DNA from: Auxenochlorella pyrenoidosa
Taxonomy: Eukaryota; Chlorophyta; Trebouxiophyceae; Chlorellales; Chlorellaceae
Direction of reading: 5' to 3'
Assembly (NCBI GenBank): GCA_001430745.1
Contig: KQ482042.1
Coordinates: 1,847,202 to 1,876,851, forward strand
Length of the DNA stretch: 29,650 nt
Each line of letters opens with the position of its first letter. Positions within the stretch are counted from its first letter, which is position 1. Positions 20,351 to 29,650 of this stretch are shown here, one piece after another. Below the pieces are notes generated by a model. The model saw only the letters and a program-made list of their open reading frames with translations. It did no database searches and was not told the origin of the DNA. The translations under genes were made by a program, and so were the position numbers.

Positions 20351-22356
20351 TCACAATGCATCACCTTCAGGTCGCGCGGGTGGTGTTCCGCCCCGGGTGC
20401 TACCCGCCAGGTGCTGCTGATGCTGTGCGCGATGACTGCCGCTGCTGCCGCCACCGCCACCGCCGCTGCCCTGCTGCTGCTGCTGCTGCTGGTCACTGGG
20501 CGAGGAGTCTGCCGAGCGGAAGATGGTGCCCCCCGCGGCCCGGCTGCTGTTAGCGCTGCCCAGCGGCGTGCCGTAGGCGCTGACAAACGAGTCGGAGGGC
20601 TCTGAGTGGAGGTCCAGGGCGGGCAGGCCGCCCAGCGGGCCCTCCGGGTCCATGCCCCCAAAGCCGCAGCAGCGCCCCGCAGACGAATCGTCGGTGAAGT
20701 CGCTGCGCTGGGCGCGCGCCGCCAGCGGGCCCAGCGGCGAGTCGCCGCCGCCGCCCTGCAGCGACAGCTGCTGCAGCCGCACCCGCTCGCTCTCCTCCAG
20801 GCACGACAGCATGGCCGTGGCCTGCGCCCGGTTGGCGTGTTCCAGCGCTGTGGCAGAGGCGGGCGGGGCTGGGCGGGTGAGGGGGCAGATGAAGCAGCTG
20901 GCGGGACCCGGGAGGACCGCGGGCCAGGCCGGCTCCTGCTGCATCGCCAGGCTGAGCAAGCGTCGGGCTGCGCCCAGCGTGGTGCAGCAAGTTACCTAGT
21001 TAAGTTGCACCACTGGCGCCGCTGCCCCGGCTCGAGCGCGCTGCGCCAGGCGGCGCACACACGTCGCACCCCACTCACCCGACACCCGAGCCTGCAGCTG
21101 CACGTTCTCGTTCTCCAGCTGCAGCGCCCGCGCCTGCGCAGCCTTCAGCTCCTCTTGGCTCCGCGCCAGCAGCTGCACCGCCGCGCTGCCCTCCTCCCCA
21201 AGCGCCGCGCCCTCTGCAGGACAGGACAGGGGCAGGCAGGCGGCTGGCTGAGCGCCTTCGCGGGGGGTGAGGGCACTGTGTAACAGGCAGGCGGGGCTCA
21301 GCAGGCAGCAGTGGTGGAGGCGCTGCCACCATTACATATTGTGAACGGCGCTGCGAGCAGCCTCCAGATGTGCCACAGCAGACCAGCCTGCACCCACCGA
21401 GCAGCTCCTGCCGCAGCAGCTCATTTTCTCGTGCCAGGTACTGCAGGCAGGGTGGGGATGCTTGAGAGTTGTGCGAGCTCGTGCTCATGATGGCAGGTCC
21501 GCACTTGAAACAGCTCGGTGCTCAGGAAACAGGTACACCAGCTGAGGGGCGCTGGTGACGCCCCTGCCTCCCATCCACCCCTGCCCTCTGCAGCCGTACC
21601 TCCTTCTCGCGCTGGGACTTCTCCAGCGCATCCTTGAGCGCCGTGCGCTCATCCAGCAGACTCTGCAGGTGGTCAGCCAGGAAGCTGCTCTCCTCCTGTG
21701 CGGCACTGGACGTCTTCTCCACCTGCAGCGCGGCAGCGGCAGACCATCAGGCAGCGTGAGCGGCTGCATGAAAGCAGGGAGGCCGCTGCATCGCCCTGCA
21801 AACATGTGTGCCACAGGGAAGGCAAGGGGGACCAACCAGGTAGCGGTGCAGCAACGGCATGCCTGGCAGGTAGCAGAGCAGACAACAGTCGCACACAGTC
21901 ATTGGCGCCATCGCACCTTCTGCCGCTCTGACTTGGCACTCTCCAGCTCCTTGCACAGCGCATCATTGCGTGCCGTGCGTGCCTTGAGCGCCTGCTCCGC
22001 CATGACGAGGAACTTTTCCACCTGCAACGAGACAGCGAGGTGGGGGCCGCTCACCAGCGCTGGCGGTGGTCCCTCGGCTGTTACCGACAGCTGCGCATTC
22101 ATGGCATCGATACGCATGGTTTCAATGCAATGGGCTTTTGGCAATGGTTTGAGCGCCGTAGAAGGCCGCAGAGCCGCGCAGGCAAAGTGGGCGCCCACTT
22201 GGCAGGCCTTCGCACCTCCTCCCACTTCACATAGTCATCTGGAGGCTCCATGGGGTTCCCCGAGCGCTGTCTGGAGGGCGTCGCGAAACCAGAGAGGAAG
22301 AGGGACTCCTGCTCCTCTTGAGCGGCCTGCCTGTACTCTTTGAATGCTCGAAGCAT
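20351..22356 (-). CDS. Coiled-coil protein, family not recognised
   Basis: Six exons in phase: 22356-22216, 22021-21917, 21722-21600, 21440-21398, 21213-21079 and 20847-20351, giving 347 residues. The frame is open above the ATG only by non-ATG codons, so the first in-frame ATG (MLRAFKEYRQAAQEEQESLF) is taken. Residues about 48-200 are a long coiled coil with heptad-like Leu and Ala and charged flanks: VEKFLVMAEQALKARTARND, SFLADHLQSLLDERTALKDA, YLARENELLRQELL, SQEELKAAQARALQLENENV, then ALEHANRAQATAMLSCLEES. The last about 120 residues are Gly/Ser-rich with a Gln run, ending PARPEGDAL. There is no membrane anchor, GRIP domain or enzymatic motif. The architecture is like golgin, tether or cytoskeletal adaptors, but I cannot name a family. 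Each of exons 2-5 is a nearly pure coiled-coil cassette. Confidence 0.8.
20464..20494 (-). repeat. CAG/CTG repeat encoding a Gln run in the coiled-coil protein
   Basis: On the minus strand the exon 6 frame reads SDQQQQQQQGSGGGGGG, from CTG triplets on the plus strand followed by GCC/GCT-rich sequence. It lies in the disordered tail and is likely length-variable. Confidence 0.85.
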
Positions 22357-23359
22357 CGCAGAGGCCGAGGGCGCTCTAGAATGCCGATGCCCAATGCCTA
22401 GGACCACAAATGACTCTGCCCGCTGCCTGCGCTGCCCCGCTGGCGCCGCCCGTGGTTGGTGCCAAGCTGCATCTGCGCGCCTCAGTGTGCTAGTGAGAAA
22501 AACAGCAGAAGACTAACACATGACATGTGAATCGTGACCAGATTTTCGTTGGAGTGTGCGACGCCGGCACAGAAGCCCTCTGTCACGTTCTGCGCTGCCG
22601 CATCACTACCTGTTGCCGAGGTCTGGCGTGCTGAGATGAATGGACAGAGAATGATGTGAAAGAAATGCGATGAGGGAGGCTGGAAGACTCACAGATAATA
22701 CCAATCTTTTCCCAGCTGGAGCCCATGTGGAACGGTGGGCGTGAAGCAGGCTCACACCCATGCAGCGCAGGCTTGCTTTCCAGGCCAGGGCAGGGAAAGG
22801 GCACGGCACTCCTCAATTTCTAAGCTTCGAGGCTGCTCAAGGCTACCAGTCACCATGATTGTGTGGCATGAGTCACTCGACCTAATTCGGTTGTGCTTGG
22901 CCAGTAGTGGCGTGGCCTGGCAAGCACCGCTTCCTGTGATGGCCAGATGGTCTTGTCCAGCGGTTGGCAACCCTTGTTGTGTATATACGTTGCTCGCGCC
23001 AGCGGGACACAGCAGGTGCGATTGAGGGGTCGAAGCTCAGCAGGGATGCGACCATCCTCTCTTCTGCTGTAAACCGAGCGCACCTGGCTCGACAAAACCC
23101 TACCTGCTGCATCCGCTCGGGCATCAAGAACACCCTGCACGGCCGGTGACCGTGCTGAAGAGATATTTGTGGGGGATATCAGCGCCTGGTCAATGCGAAG
23201 CTGGTGCCCCTCCTGGCCATGCTGGTGCCAAGCATGCCCGAACATCCAGTGAGTGGCCGTCGTTGCGCCACCTCACGCGGCGGCACCGCCACTGGCTCAT
23301 GGGATTTAGAGGGATCTCGCCCTATGCTGTGTTGTTTGTTCCTCTCTCAAATCGGCGGC
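22357..23359. promoter_or_regulatory. Divergent upstream region of coiled-coil gene (-) and lipoxygenase (+)
   Basis: About 1 kb without an exon I can support. TATATA at 22982-22987 on the plus strand could be the lipoxygenase TATA box, putting transcription start near 23010. From about 23183 the lipoxygenase start frame is already open, with ATGs at 23219 and 23234, so part of 23183-23359 may be coding. Nothing convincing is seen on the minus strand. Confidence 0.45.
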
Positions 23360-26300
23360 ATGCACAACATCCTGTCCTCCCTCTCCCCTGGCCTGCACGG
23401 GCTGCTGGCCCACCAGAAGGCAAAGCCTGGCGGCAGATCACAGTCCACGACAGTGCGGGCGTCCAGCACAAGGTGAGGAAGGGCGCTGGGCGTGCTGCCA
23501 AGCACGTACAAGCGGTGCAGCGAGCGTGATTGACGGGCAGAACGTTCAGTGGCCCAGCGCCGTGCTTCCCTCCTCCTGCCCAGCAACCAGGCTCGGCCTG
23601 GAGGCCCGTTTCAGGCAGTGATCAGGGGGCCTTGGCCCCACGCAAGGCCACCTTCGCCCAGCTTCCCGCCCTCGCCTGCCCAAAGGCCCACACTGCCGCC
23701 AAAACGGCAGCACCCAACTGCTTGCCTGCCAACCGCCAGGCAGTGCACCGTAATGCCCACATCTGCCGCCCCACTTGCCCCAATTGTCGCAGCGCCGACT
23801 CCCAGCAATGGGTGGCAACGGTCACGTCCACCGCCTCTGAGAAGGAGGACCAGGTCGGCCAGAAGCTGGCCCTTGAGGTGGTGGATGCTGCCAACGGCGG
23901 CGTCAGCGAGCCCACCCCCGTGGACGGCGACTGGGTGAGGGAGGGGTCTGTGCTTCTGGGGGTGTTTTCGGGGCGTCTCCTTGGGCGCGCTTGCTGCCTG
24001 GGTGGCCCGGCTTCGTGTACTGGCCACATCCCCGGCCCCCCCCCTGGCCTGCCTGCGCCCACAGGAGAAGTTCGTGGCGGGTGGGGGCCGTGCCGGCTGG
24101 GCGCGCAAGGGCCTGGTGGCTGTGCCCCGCGGCTTTGAGGTGCCGGGCGCGCTGCTGGTTGAGAAGGATGGCGAGAGCGACAAGGACCGCGACTACATCG
24201 GCACCATCAGGCTGGCCACGTGAGAGGGGGGTGGGCTGGCGGGCCGCCAGGCATGCTGCAAGGGCGTGACCTGCTCAGCGCCCCCGGCGGATGGCGGATC
24301 AAGGGGGGGAAGCTGGGCAGGACGTGCCATGCGGCCCTGCACTCCTCACTGCCATGCATCTCTGCTTGGGCAGGGGTCCGACACGGCTCTCACAGCGGCA
24401 TGCCCGCCGTCCCTCACCCTGCAGCCTGGACGGCGAGGTGGAGGTGCCCGTCAGCAGCTGGCTCGTGGATGGCCAGGGCAAGCGGGCCTTCTTCACAGGC
24501 AAGGGCCGCCGCGCTCCTCAGGCACGCACAGCACACTCTCGGGCCTGGCCCAGCAGCACTCACTGTCCACCGGCGTGCCTGCCCTCCCCCCCGCAGGCAC
24601 CTTCCTGCCCAAGGACACCCCCGGAGCCCTGAAGGACCTGCGCAAGGCAGAGATCAAGAAGATGCAGGTGTGGTTGGGGTAGGAGGGGATGAGGGGTGGG
24701 GGCAGGGTGGGCTTGGTGGAGCACCCACAAGGTTGCTGGCACACACACTCGTTGCTGGCAGACCCACAGGGGGCATGCACAGGGCGACACCATAAGCGGC
24801 TTTTGGGGGCTGGAAGCTGTGTGTAGTGGACATTTTAGCCCAGTGAGGGGCTGGGTTGTCTCTGGTGAGCTGGCAACAGCAAGTCTTCTGTTGTCACAGT
24901 TGCGCTGATCTGCTGCATGCCCTCCCTGCGTTGCCGCAGGGTCCCAACGGCCCCCAGCCTCTGACCGATGCTGACCGCGCCTACGGCTGGCAGGTAGGGC
25001 AGCTCACGCGCCTGCTTGAGCTCGCCTTCGGCCATGCCGTGGGCTGGCAGCCGAGGCAGTGGACACCTGTCCTGCCTGGCACTCTGCTGCCCGCCTGGTG
25101 CTGCCCTGCCACTGCCACTCCCGAGCCCCCGCTGCCTCCCACCCCCGACCCTCCCAGGTGTACGACGACCTGGGCAAGGACCGTCCCGCGCTGGGCGGCA
25201 GCAAGGAGCTGCCCTACCCGCGCCACCTGTACAACGCGCGCCCCACGGGCCAGACCGGCCCCGGCACACAGGTGGGCAGCGCGCGCCCGGCTCACGGTGC
25301 GCATGCAGCAAGGCTGTTCCTCCCACAGCACAGGACAGGACAAATGCCAACAGTGCGTGCAAACGATTTCCGTGTCTGTTTTGATGCGTCTTTGCTGGAC
25401 GTGCGCAGTGGTGCATGCTGCCCTGGGGCTGCTGACCCTGCCCGCCACCCGAGGCAAGCCCACCACCCATGCCCCTGCATGTGCCTGCCCTGGCCACGCA
25501 GTGGCTGCCCCTGGACGAGCGGTTTGACGAGTCCAAGAACCGCGGCTTCAACGGAGGCCTGCTGGAGGGGATTGGGCCCGCCATTGCAGGCCTGCTGCCC
25601 GAGGTGAGGGCAGGTGCAGCGGCGGCAGCAGTGGCGGCGGCAGCAGCAGCAGCAGCAGCGACTGTCAGGGGATGTAGATGTGCTGCTCCTTGTGGCTGGG
25701 CTCCATACTGCCATCACGCAGCACGGAGAGCAAGGGCGCCGGCAAGAGGGACAGTGAAGGGTGACAGTCGGCGCTGTGAAGCTGAGAGGAGTCCCCCCCT
25801 GCTTGCCTGCACCGCTGCAGCTGGGCCTGTTTGGCGACAAGAAGTTCACCAGCTATGAGGAGGTGCTGCGCTTCTTCAGCTCGCAGGTGGGTCTCGGAAG
25901 GGGTGCGAGCGATCCGGCCCCTCGCGCCTGCTTGCAGGAGCCCCTGCCTGCAGCGGCTTGCCCTGCAACCTGCCGTGCAGCCACACCTCAAGCCGCTGCG
26001 TGCCTGCTCACCCACCCCCCCGCAGCCCTCAAAGGGCGGCTCCTCACTGGATGACAACGACTCCCCCACCGACTGGGACCTGGGTGCGTGCGCGGCACGC
26101 CAGCGGCAGCCAGCATGCACTCACTGCGCGAGAGCCGGGTTGCAATTGTGCTCTGCGGTGGTTGCGCTTCACCGCCCTGCCCCCCGTTCCTTGCTCCCGA
26201 CTCCCCGCAGAGGTGGACTCTGTGTTCGACGACGACGCCGCCCTGTCGGACGAGGGCAAGAAGAGCATCTTCAACCTGCTGGTGGGTGGCCAGCCCGGGC

Positions 26301-29300
26301 TGTCGGGACAACGCATGCGCGTGGCTCATACCTGGGGATTCCTGCATGATCAGCAGGCCCCGTCGCTCTTGATCCGCGGCCGCCCACTCGTCTGCTGGCG
26401 CTGGCAATGACGGCATGCCCTGACTGCTGCGCCCAATGCCGTGCCCCCCTCGCCTGTGCAGCCCACCATCAAGCAGCGCAAGGCGCCCTCCTGGAAGGAC
26501 CTGTTCAAGTTCCGGGTGAGCCGCCGGCGCCAGCAGCCACCCTGTCCAGCCCTCGGGCAGCACTTGCATCAGCCAACTGCCGGCAAGCGCTTACTGGCCA
26601 GGCTGCTGTGCCGTCTGCAACGATGGCAGCCCCTGGAGACGCAGGCTGTGCATGCCGGTTCCCTGCTGCCCGAGACAGCATACCTAACTGCGGGCACCCC
26701 CATTCACCTGCTTCTTGTCCCCTCTCTCCCCAGGCGCCACGCGTGCTGGCGGGGCGTGGCGTGGACGTGCTGCTGACCGACCACGAGTGGGGCCGGTGAG
26801 GGGGCACCGCCGCCTGGTGCGCCCATGCCTGCCTGCCTGCCTCGGCACCTGCCAGCCTGCTGCGCCATGCTGCCTTGGCTCGCACTCCCTGCGCCTGTTC
26901 TACGTTCACAGCTGTCAGTCTGCTGCAACTGCTCAACATCCTCCCTCCCCCCCGTGCTCCAATTGCAGGCAGTGCATCGCTGGCATGAACCCCTGCACCC
27001 TGGTGGCCCTCAAGAAGACACCAGCAGAGCAGTTTGGCAGCGCCATCGGCCCCCAGCACGTGGACGGTGAGGGGATCTCCACACTGGTTGCGTTATATTG
27101 GGGGTCTGTGGATGCAGAGCATCGGCTGGCTTGTTGGTCTGCTGGGTTGCGACCACCATGGCTGGGTATTCAGGCGGGGGTGTGCCGCACCTCCCAGCCT
27201 GCCCTGAGTTTTTCATCCCCAGCTTGCCCTCCCCACTCGGCATCTCTCCCGCAGAGGAGCTGAAGAAGCTGGGCAGCAGCAAGGGCCTGGTGGAGCTGGT
27301 GGTCGCCGCGGCCGCCGGCGGCAAGCCCCGCCTCTTCATGATTGACTACATGGTGGGTGGGCCTGTTTTGCACGGTGCCGGGAACTGGGCAAGCACCAGA
27401 CCAGTTGGGGCGACGCGCCTTGCAGCTTGGGTGCCGAGGCCGCCCACCACCTGCAAAGGCTGCACTTCTGCAGTGCTTGACTAGGAAGATGCAGCTAGGA
27501 TGGTGCCGCAACCGTGCGCAGCCCTTGCCGCGTTGCGCTGCCTGCAGGCTGAGCCCTGCTGCCGCTCCCATGCTGTACCTGCCGCCGCCGCAGGTGCTGG
27601 ACTACTTCTGGGCGCAGTCTGAGGGCCAGAAGAACCGCGCCGAGCACGCCGGCCGGGCGCTGCTGTACCTGCAGCAGTGAGTTGCCCCCCCTGGCTGCTG
27701 GCTGGGCCCGGGTGTCACTTGGTGTTGCAGGCCTGTGCACACATCACACGCCAACTCTGCGCATCTGGTGCAGTTGCCGCCCAATGGCTGTTGAAATGTC
27801 CGCCCCGTGCCACCTGCCGCCCCTGCTACCCGTGCAGCAACGAGGCCGGCAACGAGGTGGCGCTGGTGCCCATCGCCTTTGAGCTGAAGCACCGCAAGAC
27901 CGCGCAGCTGGAGGCGGCCGCCGGCCGCACCCTGCCCGCGGGCCAGGGCATCGTGTACGCCCGCCAGGAGCTGGTGGACAACCCGGCCAACCCGGGTGGC
28001 GAGGTGGGCGCCGGGGCGCAGCGCCAGCAGAAGATTGGACGGCATGGGGGCAGCGCAGCTGCCGCCGATGCTTTGCATGCAGTCTCCAGCACCTGGCGAA
28101 GAAACCGGCTCCTGCACTTGCGGACTCCCCTGCAGGCGCTGTGGGCGCTGGCCAAGCACATCTTCCGCTCGGCGGACAGCGGCTTCCACCAGCTCATCTC
28201 GCACTGGCTGGTGGGTGGGGAGGGCTGGGGGTGCGCAGGTGCCTTGATGGGTTGCTGGCGTGTGTTGCCTTGGAGGGTGCGTGTTCATCTTTCCTTGGGT
28301 TCCGCCTGATCTCCATCTGACCTCTAGTTTGCCCAACATGGCGTCACTGTTGAGCCAGGGGCTCTTAGTTTGTGTATGAGGGATGGTAACACTGAATAAC
28401 CCCCTCCCGCATTTCTCTGTGCAGCGCTGCCACGCCAGCCTGGAGCCCTTTGGCATCGCCCTGCACCGCCAGTTCAGCACCATGCACCCGGTGTACAAAC
28501 TGATGCTTCCTCACTTCCGCTACACGTGAGGACCGCCTGGCACGCACCGTGCTTGTCTGCGCGCCTGCCTCAAATGCTGTTGTTGCCGACACATGGCTGG
28601 CGAGGCCCGCGCCGCCTCCGTCCAGGCAACTATGTTGCACTCAGCTCAGTTTACACAGCGCCTGCCCTGCGCCCAACGCCTCTCCACCTCTCGCCCCGCT
28701 TTGCCCCTCAGCCTGGACATCAACTCCAAGGCCCGCAAGTCGCTCATCAACCAGGGCGGCATCATCGAGGAGTGCTTCAGCCCCGGTAAGGGGCCACAGC
28801 ACCCTAAGGGCCTGCGGCTGGGCACCTGAAAACCGGTCCCGCTGTGGGCCCGAAAGCAAAGCCGTGCCCATCCAGGCGCGGTCTCCTCCGCTCGAGGCTA
28901 CGCTGTCAGTGTGCGTTGATGTTGCGGCACGTGCCCCTCACCCCGCCCCTCGCATGCCCATCGTCCCTCCCTGCCCCCCCCCCCTCACATGCCACGCGTC
29001 CTCTTCCTTCTCAACCCCCCAACAGGCCCCCACTGCATGCGCCTGTCGGCTGTGGCCTACGGCGCCCTGTGGCGCTTCCACTCCCAGGCTTTGCCTGAGG
29101 ACCTTGCCGCACGGTGCGTACCCGCACGGATGCGTCCCTCCCTCTTCCAGCGGAGCTGAGCCGCCGCTGGTGTTGTGTCCAGATCTGTGCTGCCGCTGGC
29201 GCCGCTTGCGCTGCTTGTGTGGCGCGCTGTTGGGCAGCCAGGTGGCGCCATCCCCTGCGAGCCTGACCCACATGTGGCGACTTGACCCACACAGTGCATC

Positions 29301-29650
29301 GTTGCCCTTGTGCCAGCCCTTCTCATGTTCAAGACCTGAACAAGCTTGCTCACCCCCACCCCCCGCCCCGCAGCGGCATGCTGGACGGCGAGGGCAAGCT
29401 GTGGATCCAGGACTACCCGTACGCCACCGACGGCCTGGAGCTGTGGCGCGAGCTGGAGGCAAGCTGCCTCGGGGGCGGGGGGGGGCGTGGGGGGTGGGGG
29501 GTGGGAGGCAGGTGCACATGACACACAGGACCGGGCCAGCCCCATCAATCTTGTTTCGCGCAATTTTTTCCCTCACTCAAGCTGCTGCCTGCCTGAGTGG
29601 GCGGCGCTCAGCCTCGATCAACACAGACGCGCACTCACCGCCTCTTGTGC
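23360..29650 (+). CDS. Lipoxygenase, predicted plastid 13-LOX, 3' end outside window
   Basis: Known role: non-haem iron dioxygenase that peroxidises linoleic/linolenic acid, the entry to oxylipin synthesis. Seen: 22 exons in phase, 23360-23472, 23793-23934, 24065-24219, 24425-24498, 24597-24667, 24940-24993, 25158-25271, 25502-25603, 25821-25886, 26026-26083, 26211-26281, 26462-26515, 26734-26795, 26969-27066, 27255-27352, 27594-27676, 27838-28003, 28136-28210, 28425-28525, 28712-28785, 29026-29113, 29374-29458; 668 residues so far. A plastid-like leader ends TTVRASST, then a PLAT domain (about 45-145) and the catalytic domain: [89 protein letters not shown]. His550 and His555 of HWLRCH are the first two iron ligands. 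Phe608 at the Sloane position predicts 13-specificity. The later His/Asn/Ile ligands fall outside. Start could be 23219. Confidence 0.95.
24499..24499 (+). other. GC-AG intron donor (lipoxygenase intron 4)
   Basis: Exon 4 ends TTCACAG and the intron begins GCAAGGG. Phase 1 joins RAFFTG to TFLPKDTP at 24597, matching the family's FLP motif. No usable GT donor is present nearby. Confidence 0.82.
25612..25662 (+). repeat. GCA/GCG triplet-rich microsatellite in lipoxygenase intron 8
   Basis: An imperfect run of gca/gcg/gtg triplets ending in six tandem agc units, inside an intron and so non-coding. Confidence 0.8.
26825..26841 (+). repeat. TGCC tandem repeat in lipoxygenase intron 13
   Basis: Four tandem copies of tgcc, just after the GTGAGG donor of exon 13. 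A short microsatellite with no evident function. Confidence 0.75.
28202..28433 (+). other. Iron-ligand motif HWL|RCH split by an intron
   Basis: The first ligand His (CAC, 28202-28204) ends exon 18 as HWL. The second (CAC, 28431-28433) opens exon 19 as RCH. The 214-nt intron 28211-28424 separates them in phase 0. Spacing His-x4-His matches the family. Confidence 0.9.
29459..29459 (+). other. Probable GC-AG intron donor (last visible lipoxygenase intron)
   Basis: Exon 22 ends LWRELE with GAG, followed by GCAAGC. Reading on gives Gly-rich sequence unlike the family, so the exon must stop about here, and no GT donor lies at a family-consistent position. The acceptor is outside the window, so the phase cannot be checked. 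Confidence 0.6.

Overview
The window is nuclear DNA from a green alga, most likely a trebouxiophyte of the Chlorella/Micractinium/Auxenochlorella type. The signs are high GC, genes cut into many short exons by introns of about 70-600 nt with GTGAGT/GTGCGT-like donors and pyrimidine-CAG acceptors, Ala/Gly/Gln-rich disordered tails, plant-like protein families (MRS2 magnesium transporter, plant-type lipoxygenase, plant-type EFR3, polyprenol reductase) and a TGTAA poly(A) motif after one gene. I see no bacterial operon, transposon, CRISPR array, tRNA or rRNA.

Eight split genes were rebuilt by matching donor and acceptor phases by hand. In order they are: (1) minus, 7628 to beyond position 1, EFR3-like membrane tether of the PI4-kinase complex; (2) plus, 8164-9162, small putatively organelle-targeted helical protein; (3) minus, 10932-9393, polyprenol reductase; (4) plus, 11130-15471, MRS2/CorA magnesium transporter whose GMN signature reads GEN; (5) minus, 17051-15735, unrecognised protein with a disordered Gly/Ser tail; (6) plus, 17882-19785, PH-domain protein; (7) minus, 22356-20351, coiled-coil protein; (8) plus, 23360 to beyond 29650, predicted plastid 13-lipoxygenase, cut off before its last iron ligands.

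The strands alternate strictly (- + - + - + - +). This gives four divergent pairs sharing upstream regions of 535, 197, 830 and 1003 bp between start codons, and convergent 3' ends 230-565 bp apart. Several products act at membranes or on lipids (EFR3, polyprenol reductase, PH protein, MRS2, lipoxygenase), but nothing here shows that they form one pathway; they look like ordinary housekeeping neighbours.

The points most worth a second look are the GEN variant in the MRS2 pore motif, at least six GC-AG introns among about 64, a long non-conserved C-terminal extension on EFR3, and three proteins I cannot assign to a family. I found no convincing new multi-gene system. All splice sites come from reading the sequence without transcripts; where a boundary is ambiguous the entry says so.
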